From the NCBI RefSeq assembly GCF_019279795.1, contig NC_056748.1:698348806-698412805 (forward strand): a stretch of DNA of 64,000 nt. Reading direction: 5' to 3'. The DNA comes from Protopterus annectens (taxonomy: Eukaryota; Chordata; Ceratodontiformes; Protopteridae). The notes beneath the pieces were generated by a model. That model saw only the letters and a program-made list of their open reading frames with translations, was not told the DNA's origin and made no database searches. How positions within the stretch are numbered: position 1 is the first letter of the stretch; each line of letters opens with the position of its first letter. This document shows, piece after piece, positions 22,712 to 33,410 of the stretch. The position numbers and the translations under genes were made by a program.

Positions 22712-25177
22712 AACAGTGTATTATTTGCACATTTCATCAAGTGGATATATGGGTGAATGGATTTGGTATTGTATGCATGTTCTGCTGAAAAGAGAAAGTA
22801 CTCACGAAATAGGTGGGAAACACTACACTAAGATAAAAAAGAAAATCAGAGAAAATATATAGATGGAATATATGGGGCCTGGCTTGTGTCATATCTGAAG
22901 TATCTTGAGTTGTAGGACTGGGGAACTCAGTTCATCACTCAGCACAAATCCTTTTCCTAAAACCATATAAATATTTTAGCATGACTTGAATATTTCATTA
23001 TAGCTAATAAAAAATCCAGTGATAAAAAAAACAGGGCTGTAGGATTTCTGTGTGAAAGGTTACCAGAACTAACTCTGTGAATATTGTAAATACAACTTTA
23101 TCAAACCAAAAACATGTGGTATTTTGTGTTGGGATAGTACAGGAGGTTTACTTTACAGTTTGCTTGAGTTAACTTGACTTTTGTGTTTTAATGGAAGCAA
23201 CGTGATATGCTTTCTCATCTTTGGTTTACCACAAGTAGGAATATTTAAATTAACCAATCAAATAGCCCATTTTTGTAGTGTTTTATTAGCAATGTATTAT
23301 TAGCTATTTTATACTTTTACTATAATTTATTCTATTTATTTAGTCAGCATTTTCTAATAAACTTTAATTTAGAAAGGGTATATAGTATGGGAATTTGCTG
23401 ACTTTTAAGTAGTTTTAGATGTTTTTCATGTAACAGTTCCTCTCCAATGTACATACTGTTTTAGGAATTAAAATCTATCCATATATTTACATCAATTCAC
23501 TCATCTTTTAAGTTGCATTTACATACACTGTATTAGTAAAAATCACCCCAGTAAACTGCCCTGTCTAGTTGGACCAAGCCAGTCGGCAAAGTCACTAAAT
23601 AAATGTCATAAACAAGCCTAGTTATGCAGTTTGCTTTTTCTGTGCTTTTGCAACCACAGGTTATACAGCGTCATTTCTTTGCCACCAGGCATGGATCACC
23701 TTTCTGTAGAATTTTCTGCATAGTTCAGTGTAAAAGGCAAATTTCTATGGAATATAGAAATTATTTAATTCTGCTCATGTAGGTAGGCAGAATGCTGCTG
23801 ATAACAGGTGGAGTTTTGCATTCAATGCCGACAAAATCAGTATCAGTGCATATGCACAATGTTATTGCTGTTATGGTGGTGTTTTCTACAAGAAACTAGA
23901 ATAGAAACCATCTCTGGTTGACAGAAGAAAGCTAAAGGGAACACTGAAGCAAGATGACAGCATTCTCATGATTTATTTATTTTTGCTGATGAGGTAAAAC
24001 AAATGGTCCTTATCAGACCCCTTTTGTCCATTATCTGTTTACCTGTGTTCCAAGGGAAAAATAAGGGTATAAATGACTTAAAAATGAAAATGTTCTGATG
24101 CCAAATTGTCATAGAACTGTATGTGATACTACAACCTTTCTTTGGTAAATTAAAATCTTTCCACAGAATTTTGTTCCAAAAAAACTGCAAAAAGTCAAGG
24201 TTTATGATTTGCACAAAGGTGACCAGAGAGAAATGAAGCTGTTTTCCCTAAATTCCACTTCTTGTCTTTCTGTGGCTGTAAAACTTACTGCATATTTTAA
24301 GGATAAATATAGACAAATAGATTGTTTAAAAAATAGACACGTCTGTCCTGTGTACTGTAGTGTATATTTAATGTGGAACACTGCCTATGTTAGGATACAT
24401 ATAAGGTTTACTAAGGTTTTCAAAACCAAACAGACAGAAGCAAAACAAACAAAAAGATCAATAGTACAGTAGTTGATACTCATAAAATGTGGGATGTCGC
24501 TGCCTTTGTAATAACAAGCAGCTAATACAGTAAGCAGAAACAGGGATACAGAATGTATAAAAATCGATGCAATGTTATACCTATTAGTGTGTCTCTTAAC
24601 TGCCATAAAACATTGTACAGAGCAATGATTAATGCTTAAATCTGCCCTTTCTCTGCAAGGATTTGCTGATGTTTCTTAGAATAATAGTGCTGTTCTTGAT
24701 ACACCGACCATGAAAAACAATGACCTAACTCAGTAAAAACACTTCCTAACAATGCATGTTATGGCACTTTTATTTGTTGATAGATTACTGTGAAGTGTAA
24801 GAAGTGCTACATTTTCTTGCAGTTTCAGGGAATCACTGAATCTCAGGAGTCTGTAGGAGGCAGCTCAGGCACCTAATGACTGATAGATTCAAAAGTTATT
24901 GTCTTTTAAGTTCATAGGATCCTACAGCAAATATTTTTTATGTACATTTCTAAAATACTATATAGCTCTCAAACTTTTTCAGCAATGTTCCTTTCTATAA
25001 AGAAGTACACAGTGCAGCAATTTTATCAGTGCCTAGGTGGTGGAGATAAGCAGAGTCAGTTATTAATGCTTAGTGGTAAAAATGTAATCTGGTGTCTTTT
25101 ACAGCTAGATACTTATCTATCATTTATGCATTTGTAATTGAAACTGCATGAATGCCATTGTCTGTGGATGTAACCTT
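22712..25177. other. Unassigned AT-rich DNA
   Basis: About 2.5 kb without any gene or repeat I can recognise. The open frames of 82, 87 and 73 codons near 24 kb overlap on opposite strands and lack motifs. It could be intronic, or very old repeats. Confidence 0.4.
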
Positions 25178-25496
25178 ATTATACCTCTCAACCTCTTACA
25201 GCAGGAAATCTGGACAAAGCCGCAAACAATGAGGGGAGAAAGGCCCAAAAATAGGGACACTTTCTAGATATTGCTCTTACAAATGTATACAATTGACAGA
25301 ATAACAGGGTTTGTATCAGCATGAATTTTCTGAATGATATGAAAACTGAAACTCAGATGTCTGCCATTATTTTTTGTCTTTAATTCTCAATGATTTGCCA
25401 GTTATTTACCAGAAAAGCAGTTTTGTGAGAAACAGACAAAAATATGAGGGAAAAATATGGACATTCTGTGAAAATCTGCACAGTTGAGAGGTATGA
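25178..25496 (+). mobile_element. MITE-A copy 3
   Basis: It begins TATACCTCTCAACCTCTTAC and ends ACAGTTGAGAGGTATGA, with the landmarks GGCCCAAAAATAGGGACAC and AAATCTGCACAGTTG. The size and order match the copy at 2093-2416. It has no coding capacity. Confidence 0.8.
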
Positions 25497-25827
25497 ACCT
25501 TGTTCATAATCCTTCCTGTTACAGTTAATTTTTTCCTTAGGTTTCTATTTGCAAAAGGCCTTGTTCAACTAGATTTACCCAGTCAACAAACTTTCAACCT
25601 CGTGTGTGTTTTAAGGATATGTTTGTGCTATTTTAAAATTAGAACCAGTGGCAGCCCCAGGTTCATTTTTTTTGTTGGGGCACAATATGAGTGTAGCAGC
25701 CAGCTGATGGGTCACAAGAAGACCAAAAAATATATATATATATCAGAGTAACTTTTTTTTGTATATTGCATGACCCTCAGCTATTACACAATGTACTTAG
25801 CCAGTAATTCCAGGTACAATTAATCAT
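25497..25827. other. Unassigned DNA with short (TA)n
   Basis: Contains ATATATATATAT at about 25730-25743 and nothing else I can support. Confidence 0.4.
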
Positions 25828-27740
25828 GGGTTCATAGGAGGTTACAAGGCTAGCGGTCTTAGAGCCTTTACAAGCCTAAACATGTTAATCCCAAGTATCC
25901 CCATTTGTTCTTTATAGGTAGTTTGCAGAAAGAATTTATGAATAGAGTGGGTCTATGATCAACACCGGCTACCCCTGTCCATGAGGGACATGGGTGCCAC
26001 CCCAGCGGTGAATTTGCGGTCTCCAATCCAGTTATCTAGATTATGTTTGAATAGGGTCAGTGAGGAGCTCTGTTTTACGTGAATAGGAATTCTATTCTAG
26101 AGGAGTAGCAGTCTCTGGGAGACATATCTGTCTCTCCAGCATGTTCTGCTAATGTTACAAGCTAGGTTGATATCTCTACAATGAGTGACTGTTGTGCCAT
26201 TTGACTTGCAGATATGCAGCATTTCCATTAGGGTAGGGTTAGAAATTGCCCTATATGCCAGGCACAAGTCACCTCTCACCAGCCTGTAAGATACAGAGTA
26301 AAGTGACAGGGCTTTCAGCTTGTCCACATAGGTCATGGGTTTGGAGTCCCTGTTATTTTCTAAGTGAGAAACCTCTGAGGTCTCTTCAGCTGCTTCAGGT
26401 GTCTGGTGAGGTACATGCAAAAGGATGAATTATACTCTATTAGTGGCCTGATGATGTGCACTATCTAGAAGGCTTTCCTTACCACTGTGGAAACTTGGTG
26501 GTCAAAATTCAGATTGCTCTCAACCTGTGTTCCCAAGTCTCACACCACTGAGTTAGAACTTAGGGGGAGTGCTGTCAATATTGTAATTTGTAGGGAATTC
26601 CTTTTTGCCAAAGGGAATAATAATAATGCATTTTTTGCATTTAGTTTTAGATCATGACTTTCACACCAACCATTTGTTTGTGATATCCCTTCTTGTAAAA
26701 TGTTGACATCATTGGCAGATTCCATGATTGCTCCCAGCTTGCAATCATCAGCAAACTTGGTAAGCCAGAGGCTGTTTGCTTTGACCTGGACTTCTGAGAA
26801 GTAGATGCCAAACAATAAGGGGCCCAGCACAGATCCCTGTGGTACCCCATTGGTGACGGGTCTACTGGTGGAGGTGGAGTCACCAATTTTGACAGATTGT
26901 GTTCTGTCAGTGAGGCATTTGGTTACCCATCTAGTAATGTAAGGGTTAATCTCTAGCCGGGAGAGTTTCATAATGGTGGTAGAGTGGGGAATTGTGCCAA
27001 CAGCCTTGGCAAAGCTGAGATAGGCTGTGTGCACTGTCTCACCTTCATCCATGACTTTGGTGACATTCTCAAAGAAGTCTACCAGGTTTAATAGGCATGA
27101 GCCACCTTTAACAAAGCCAAACTAGGTTGGGTCCAGCTTTGGAGGTCCTCTATGTCCTTATTGATAAGGTCCATGATAATTATTTCCATGGTCTTGCAGA
27201 AGAGGCTGGTAAGACTTATTGGTCTGTAGTTCCCAGGGTCAGTTGATAACCATCCCTTTGTGAAGGGGGATTACTGTTGCTGCTCTCCATTCTGCAGGAA
27301 CACAGCCAGTCCTCAAGCTATTATTAAAGATAATGCCATGTGGGTCCACTGGGACTTGTTTTAGATTGTTTAGAAAACAACCTAGGATATTATCTAGTTC
27401 CATTGAGGATGTGTTTTTGGCCTTGGTGAGAGCAGAGATGACCTGCTGTCTAGAGGTACTAGGCAGAGGGCTGGTGTCAGGTATGCTTTGGGATAGTGTA
27501 GGTGGGGATAGGGGGGGTGAAGTTTGTGCTGAATGTGTCAGCTAGCAGGTTGGTGATATTTGCCGGTATAGTACAGGTGATCCCATTTACAACCCATTTG
27601 GCACATAGCTGGGCATTCCCTTTTAGACTTCGGACGTAGTTAAAGAATGCTTTATGATCTTCATTGGCTTGGGATGTGATTTTAGTTTCGTAAATTTGCT
27701 TTAGAAAACCTTACAAGATTTCTGATTTTCTTGTTTAGGT
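25828..27740 (-). mobile_element. CR1 LINE, 5' truncated, minus strand
   Basis: The tail is at 25828 (inverse of CCTATGAACC). Reading leftwards from 27740 it holds the endonuclease-RT linker (NLNKKIRNLV), the RT with a motif like LSFAKAVGTIPHS and FADDCKLGAIMESAND (about 26730), and the C-terminal region (26420-26097). Several stops and shifts are present. The longest open piece is 26540-27052 (170 codons, [19 protein letters not shown]). It meets another CR1 head to head at about 27.8 kb. Confidence 0.88.
26540..27052 (-). pseudogene. CR1 reverse transcriptase core fragment
   Basis: The 170-codon frame covers RT motifs A to C: an A-like block with A-AVGTIPHS where D-AKAFDTIPHS is expected, [20 protein letters not shown] (motif B), LTKFADDCKL (motif C, catalytic DD kept) and DLKLNAKN. 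The motif A aspartate appears lost (LSFAKAV). It belongs to the 25.8-27.7 kb CR1. Confidence 0.85.
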
Positions 27741-27825
27741 TTTAGGCAATCAGACATTCTATGGAAACTAGGCTGCCCAAACAACTCTTTCTTTATCTAT
27801 ATCTATGCATGCAGAAAACCTAAAG

Positions 27826-28803
27826 TACAGGCCAACACTAAGGGACTCTGGCTAACAAAGTCTGCAGATGACTTCAAACTGGGTGCCATTACTGAATCCC
27901 CAAATGATGTGGATACTCTACAAAAGGGCCTTACAGAAACAGATGCTTGGTGCCAGAGCCATGGGCTCAAGCTCAATGCCAAGAAATGTATAGTTATCCC
28001 TTTTGGGAAAAAACATGTACCCGTGAATTACCACATAGGTGGCAGTACACTAAACACCAAAAGTGTGATAAGAGACTTAGGGACACAGGTGGACCTCACC
28101 TTCGATAACCACATCGCCACAACAGTCAGGAAATCCTTCTATGTGGCACACCTCATCACTAAGGGCTTTTCATCCAGAAAAAAGGAGGTCATTGTCCCAC
28201 TGTACTCATCCCTCATTAGACCCATTATAGAATACAATGCCCCATTTGGTAAGTACCTCTCAAGACATCTGCAACAACTGGAAAGGCCACAGAAATACCT
28301 CACTAAAAGAATCACAGGCCTAAAGCAGATGCCCTATGCTGACTGCCTTAAAAAACTTCAGCTATACTCTGTCACATATCGTCTACTCAGAGGCGATCTC
28401 TGCTTAACATACAAGGCCATGTCAAACCCAGAGCTGTTGGACATGCTACACTTTAAAGAAATCCCAATCCCTCAGAGCCACATGCTCCAGGGATCTAAAC
28501 CTTGTCATCACAATAAACAAAACATGCTGGAGGGATAGGTTCCTGACCTAGAGACACCCCAGACTCTGGAATAGACTGCCCATACATGTCAAGCAGAGCG
28601 CCTCTTTGGCCCTCTTCAAAAGGAACCTTGACGATTGGATGGGAGAAAGACAATTCACCCTGGGGATCACGTCAGTCACCCTGCTAGACAGGGGTCCAGG
28701 GAAGTAAATAGTGTGGGAAGAAATAGCCAGATAATTGTTATGGCTAGGCTTGTATAGGCCCTAGGGCCGAACCATAGTACCAACCTATGAACCTATGAAC
28801 CTT
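27826..28803 (+). mobile_element. CR1 LINE 3' portion, plus strand
   Basis: It starts at QANTKGLWLTKSADDFKLG (just before RT motif C, with FADDC changed to SADDF) and runs through the RT thumb and C-terminal region to CACCTATG-type tail repeats at about 28786-28803. The open piece 27909-28538 (209 codons) is only lightly damaged. Because it overlaps the RT region of the minus-strand CR1 beside it, the pair is two insertions, not one twin-primed insertion. Confidence 0.88.
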
Positions 28804-28879
28804 CATACTTACTTTCTAAAACTTTTTTGCATATAACTAGGCCACTGAAACCCATAATAAATCATTTCCTTACCACATC

Positions 28880-29130
28880 CCTCTGAACCGTCAAGATTTT
28901 TGCTTCATATTTTTGATCTGTTCCTCATAAAATTTGTGGTTTTCTAGAAGATCACTGAGAATTGAAGTCTAAATAATGACAGACATGTAAGTTTCAGACT
29001 TCATATCATTCAGATAATGCATGGCAATGCAAAACCTATTATTCTACCAGTTTTCTCAGTGCAATATTTAAAATCTGTCCCTATGTTTAGACCTTTGTCC
29101 TCCATTATTTTTGCTTTTGTCCAGAGAGGT
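28880..29130 (-). mobile_element. MITE-A copy 4
   Basis: A reverse copy: on the plus strand it starts near GAACCGTCAAGATTTTTGC and passes TTCCTCATAAAATTTGTGG and AGTTTCAGACTT to TTTTGTCCAGAGAGGTAAC. It matches copy 1 (423-708) over most of its length. The terminal repeats are decayed. Confidence 0.7.
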
Positions 29131-29494
29131 AACTGTATGCCTTATCACAAACAACAGACCTAGTGGTGCAGTTCTTTACCTTAAAAAAGGGCCTCTGAGA
29201 TTTTAAACCACTTAGTTTGCGTAAATCACCTGCACAAGATAACAAATTATCCTAACGACAGAGCCTTTCTACAGTCAGAAATTCACAGTGACACCTACAG
29301 AAGTAGACTGAGTGCCTGGAGGTTAGGCCCTTGAGCTTTTGCAGTTGTCTCAGTTTATTAATTTCCTATCTCTAACTTGAAACAATCACTTTATATCCAG
29401 ATTATCTGATCTCCTTCAGTCCATCATCCTGCATATATTTTCATGGTGGAGCTGTTTATTAATGTTTACACATTTATATCTCAATCTTGCACCA

Positions 29495-29778
29495 GCTGCT
29501 ACAATAAAGTAGTATAGTGTTACTTGCCCAACAGGTAGTATACTCACCTTTGGTGCTGGAAGACCAAAGGCTGTGTGTTCTATTCCCACTCCAGGTGATT
29601 GGTTTGCTATCACTGCAGTGCATCATCAGAGGGGTGCTGTACTCCTGAGTGTGTTGTCCTTTGGATGAGATGTTAAACTGAGGTCCCATCTGCTTGAGTT
29701 AGTGATGGCTTCAGTGAATGTAAAGGATCCCACAGCATCTTTCAAAAAGAGTAAGGGAAGTTCCTCGATCCCCTGGTC
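29495..29778 (+). mobile_element. tRNA-headed SINE family B copy
   Basis: The head has AACAGGTAGTATACTC and B-box-like GTGTTCTATTCCCACTCC. The body has GAGGGGTGCTGTACTCC, TTTGGATGAGATGTTAAACT and GAGGTCCCATCTGC, then AAAGGATCCCACAGCATC. The GATGAGA-GTTAAAC-GAGGTCC block is found in SINEs of many animals, but I do not assign the family by name. A second copy is at 22480-22658. Confidence 0.7.
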
Positions 29779-29885
29779 AAATTTTATTTATTTATTTTAC
29801 ATTTGTTGACCGGGATAGTCCGACTGGATACATGTCCATTTTCAGCGGAGGCCCGGGGAGAAAAGCTCCACATGTAATAGAAATA
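29779..29885 (-). mobile_element. L2-type 3' end fragment
   Basis: The plus strand shows TTTATTTATTTATTTTACAT, TTGTTGACCGGGATAGTCC, then TTTTCAGCGGAGGCCCGGGG, the inverse of the tail found on the SINEs at 6.2 and 21.4 kb and on the L2-like LINE at 60.8 kb. Only the tail is present, so it may be an extremely 5' truncated L2 or SINE. Confidence 0.7.
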
Positions 29886-30880
29886 CCACCTTAGGTCTCC
29901 CCTAAAAAAGGTCACTAGTGGGACTAACCTAGCCAACAAGGGATAAATAAATAAAAAACTGTGCATGGAAGCTTGGGAATGTAAAAAAAAGAAGTGTTCC
30001 AGTATGTCATAGCGTTATGAAAGGATATAAATGATTCCATCTGACAGATACATACTGGCATTTATACAACCATCAAAAGCATTTGCATTCATTCTCTTTT
30101 GGGCCCTGCTTCAATCTAGATTTATTTTATTTACTTACTTACTTGGTGCTTATTAACTTTATAGGTAGGCCAGTTAATTTTAAGCTATGGTTTGGCGCAC
30201 AAAACAAATGAGGCTACAGACAACCATTTAAAGCAATCAATATAATGCAAGCATAAAACAAAGCATAGATAATATACAGAACACAAAATGAACATACCAG
30301 AAGAAAGATGATTAATGGTCTTTTTCTTCAATGTACAGTAGTTCAGAGAGAGAGAGAGAGAGAAAGTACTACTAAATCCCAAATGTTAAAAGTCCAAATG
30401 CAGAAAGTCCAAGGTTAAAATGAAAAATGTTGGAAACTTGCCAGCATATAGTGCTGAAGTGTAAATTATTAAATATATATCTGACTGTCTAAACATACTG
30501 AATACTCATTGTCAGCAACATCATTTTGTTACTTTGCTATACTATAAACATTATAATATGAGGTTGTAATCTTACAAGCTTTCATACCCTTTGTCAGGTG
30601 TTAACTGGGTAGGTTTAAGCTTTTTAAGTATACTTCCAGGAACTGCAACACACTGATTACTGTTTTCAAATGAGAATCATGGCTATTACAGTTTGTATTC
30701 ATCTGGCAGCAGTGATTCTAAGATTTGCGGCTTTTCAATCTTCTTTAAGGTTATGCAGTCCTGGAGTTAGTTATGTAAATAAGAAGAGTATGGCAGGCAA
30801 GTTCTCCACATGATAGGTGCAGAGGCTCTTGCCCCATTGCAGGAACATTTTTATTTCTGTTTATCTTTTAGGGTAGAGCA
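29886..30880. other. Mostly unassigned DNA, with a (GA)n run
   Basis: (GA)n is at 30345-30364. A PLE-type motif at 30574-30599 is listed separately. Nothing else is supported. Confidence 0.4.
30574..30599 (-). ncRNA. Decayed PLE terminal-repeat motif
   Basis: The minus strand reads CCTGACAAAGGGTATGAAAG followed by CTTG, like the CTGATGAA...GAAAGCTTG words of PLE terminal repeats. Stem II is lost. The flanks (TTTAAGCTTAAAC-like words and AACAGTAATCAGTGTGTTGC on the minus strand) may be more of the same old PLE end. Confidence 0.35.
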
Positions 30881-30884
30881 GTGA

Positions 30885-31040
30885 TCACTACAGACCTTTT
30901 TCAAACTTAACCCAGGAGCAGTACCTGGTTAAGTGACTTACTCAGAATTACACAGTTGGATAATGGAGTCTGAGGGAGTCAAACATTGCACCTTTAGATC
31001 ACAGGAAACAGTTTGTTAACAGTGCTTTAACCTTGTAAGT
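30885..31040 (-). mobile_element. MIR-like (CORE-type) SINE fragment
   Basis: The minus strand has tRNA-like ACAAGGTTAAAGCACTG with TTTGACTCCCTC and then AATTCTGAGTAAGTCACTTA followed by ACC, like the MIR/CORE motif GACCTTGGGCAAGTCACTTAACC. The tail is not recognisable. A related unit is at 41255-41455. Confidence 0.5.
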
Positions 31041-31056
31041 CAACTGCCAAACAATC

Positions 31057-32410
31057 AGCTTTTCTTTTATCCAAGAAAAACGGACTTGCTCGACGAAAGT
31101 TTAATGAAACAAAATCCACAAAAAGCGAATGTCAGGCAATATAAGGTAAGCGCTTTCGTTTGGCTCCTGCCAAACTTTTTCAAAACAGTTACACATCACT
31201 TCCTGCTGTTTAAATAATTTTAGTCAGTGATGTAAGCAATTGAACTCGTTCAAAATATTAAAAAAGCAGCATGCCTACTTAAAAGAACTTTAAAAACAAT
31301 ACTTACAAAGCAATGTTTTAACAATCAACGCAATATTTCATCTTATTTTTTAAAATTGATCAAATGTGTATATCCACATGCACATAAACATTTTACATTT
31401 AAATCTCAAAGATCATTAATTAAATTAATTATTTATTTACTATTTACTATCATATTATTTTTAAACATTTTTCGTTATTACTATTAGAGATATTTTTTGT
31501 AGGTTAATCAAGAAAATATATACATGACTGTTGGCATTGAAGGTATTTACAAATATACACATACTTTATAATTGATATTGTGAACACCATTTATGGAACA
31601 AACTAATAAATACAGTTTCACTGTATGACCATTTCAGAGGCTGATAATAGAGCTTTGTGAACATTGGTTGAGCACTTTACACAAGCTTACTACTGCCAGC
31701 ACTATAATTGTTGAGAAGTTAATTCAACTTTTTATACATACATAATATTTTATATATTATAATTATTATATATTAGTTATATGAAATTCATTACATACTG
31801 TACATTACTATATACTATTTATTATTTTATCGTAAGTTGACATAAAGAGACGTCTATTCCCATTCATACACACATATTGGATTATGTTATACACATTCTA
31901 TATACTTTGACACCTTTGAAAACGGGGTTGGATTTGCGAGTGTACATTATATTATACGCTGTTCCTTTGTGTGCATTTTTTACACATCTTTTACACATTT
32001 TAGTACACTTCTCACATACATTTTTTTAAATATAATTCTTGGCAATTCAACAAGTATTTGTTATGCACAGACTCGAATATATTGTTTGCGCAAATATCAA
32101 TTGCGTTGATTGTTAAAACATTGCTTTGTAAGTATTGTTTTTAAAGTTCTTTTAAGTAGGCATGCTGCTTCTTTAATATTTTGAACGAGTTCAATTGCTT
32201 ACATCACTGACTAAAATTATTTAAACAGCAGGAAGTGATGTGTAACTGTTTTGAAAAAGTTTGGCAGGAGCCAAACGAAAGCGCTTACCTTATATTGCTT
32301 GACATTCGCTTTTTGTGGATTTTGTTTCATTAAACTTTCATCGAGCAAGTCCATTTTTCTTGGTTTTGCGTTGGTTTGTTTTTACTCTTATTGTCTAGCT
32401 TTTCTTTTAT
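31057..32410 (+). mobile_element. Penelope-like element 2: hairpin terminal repeats only
   Basis: An exact 14 bp duplication, AGCTTTTCTTTTAT (31057-31070 and 32397-32410), encloses the insertion. Arms of ~285 bp (31071-31345 and about 32080-32363) are reverse complements at high identity. Each holds a hammerhead-like motif with a 7 bp stem II. The ~730 bp between them is AT-rich with no coding remnant I can see. The right arm is the normal orientation. This looks like a terminal-repeat-only PLE insertion. Confidence 0.75.
32249..32286 (+). ncRNA. Hammerhead-like motif, PLE 2 right arm
   Basis: TTGAAAA stands where CUGAUGA is expected, followed by stem II GTTTGGC / AGGA loop / GCCAAAC, then GAAA and GCGCTT. 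Stem II (7 bp) and the GAAAGCGC segment are intact while the first core box is changed. The inverse copy is at 31148-31186. Confidence 0.5.
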
Positions 32411-32504
32411 GCATAAGCTTTTTCTAATCCTTTGTTTTTTCTGGTTTAACTTGCAATCAATAGGGTCTCCACCAGATGTAGCGGAATCATCTTTGCTATT
32501 ACAG

Positions 32505-32800
32505 CAGACCGTTGTTGTTGTCTTTCGGCTTTTCCCGGTTAGGGGTCGCCACAGCGGAACTCTGGTCCGCTAATGATTGGCAGTAGATTTTCACAGTGCC
32601 AAGTTGTCAGCTTGAAACCCAACCTTCAACAAAGGCACGCCCATTCACGCATGTCTTTCGGAATGCCACTCGACCCACGGGGAGGACATGCAGACTCCAC
32701 ACAGAAGGCACTCCCCGCACACTACCTGAGAATCGAACGGGAGAACCTCTTGTTGTGAGGTAACAACGCTACCGCTGCACCACCGCGGAAAACCGTAATA
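32505..32800 (-). mobile_element. tRNA-headed SINE with RTE-type tail
   Basis: On the minus strand: GGTGCAGCGGTAGCGTTG (A-box-like), GGTTCTCCCGTTCGATTCTC (B box), GCCTTCTGTGTGGAGTCTGC, then a different middle and the end GTGGCGACCCCTAACCGGGA with AAGCCGAAAGACAACAACAA. The head and first centre part equal the L2-tailed SINE at 6.2 kb. The end matches the RTE LINE at 62.2 kb (GTGGCGACCCCTAATGGGAA). It is well preserved and probably young. Confidence 0.85.
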
Positions 32801-32997
32801 AGTCAAAACCAAAGGTGACTGCAAGTTGCATGAACTTTATAAACCACTGTTAATAAACAAAGGTAATGAAAAAAATTCAATGCAGTCTATGTATTTCAAT
32901 TAGAAAATATCTCAAAGGGAAAATATTATGGGGATGTACAGGACAAAATGTAGCATTGCAAAGAAAGAGCACCCACCATAAAGCAAGAAGAAAGTGT

Positions 32998-33210
32998 ACT
33001 AATGTACAGAACTGCTCACAGACATAGAAAAGAAGCTGCAGGAACAGACAAATAAGGCACTTTAAATTACATGAAACATACAGGAATATTATGTCATTTC
33101 CTCCATTAAGTCAGATGAAAGTGAGATAATGTATAGAACTGTCACTGATACAAAAAAAGGCTATAGAAATAGATAAGTATTGTATTTTAGATTACATGAA
33201 ATATACAGTA
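32998..33210. repeat. Imperfect ~127 bp direct duplication
   Basis: AATGTACAGAACTG...TTACATGAAACATACAG at 33001-33083 recurs as AATGTATAGAACTG...TTACATGAAATATACAG at 33129-33210, with about 20% difference. No coding content. Confidence 0.6.
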
Positions 33211-33217
33211 AGACTAT

Positions 33218-33410
33218 GGGCCTGATTCCAAATGACTTGCTCTCATTGTAAGTAACCACTTACACTGAGAGCAGGTATTTTGGAATCTAGCCGCACTGTG
33301 CAAGCCTGTTTATAGATACATCTTAGACTGAAGTAAGTCACTTACAGTGAGAGCAAGTCTTTTGGAATCAGGTCAGACTTACACTGAGTGCAACTCTTTT
33401 GGAATCTGGT
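33218..33410. mobile_element. Small element of four related ~30 bp blocks
   Basis: Block A (33224-33253, GATTCCAAATGACTTGCTCT...) is the inverse of blocks B (33258-33288), C (33340-33370) and D (33377-33407), each reading like CTTACACTGAGAGCAAGTC then TTTTGGAATC. A with C forms an inverted repeat over ~150 bp. It is non-coding, and a non-autonomous transposon with a duplicated right end is the likeliest reading. Confidence 0.55.

Noticed and set aside
25828-28803. A single twin-primed CR1 insertion
   Set aside because: Both halves contain the same RT region, so they cannot be parts of one copy.
32725-32798. tRNA gene on the minus strand
   Set aside because: The A and B boxes are those of a SINE head continuous with a SINE body. 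The arms do not form a complete cloverleaf. The same holds for heads at 6.5, 21.8, 22.6, 29.5, 37.1 and 42.0 kb.
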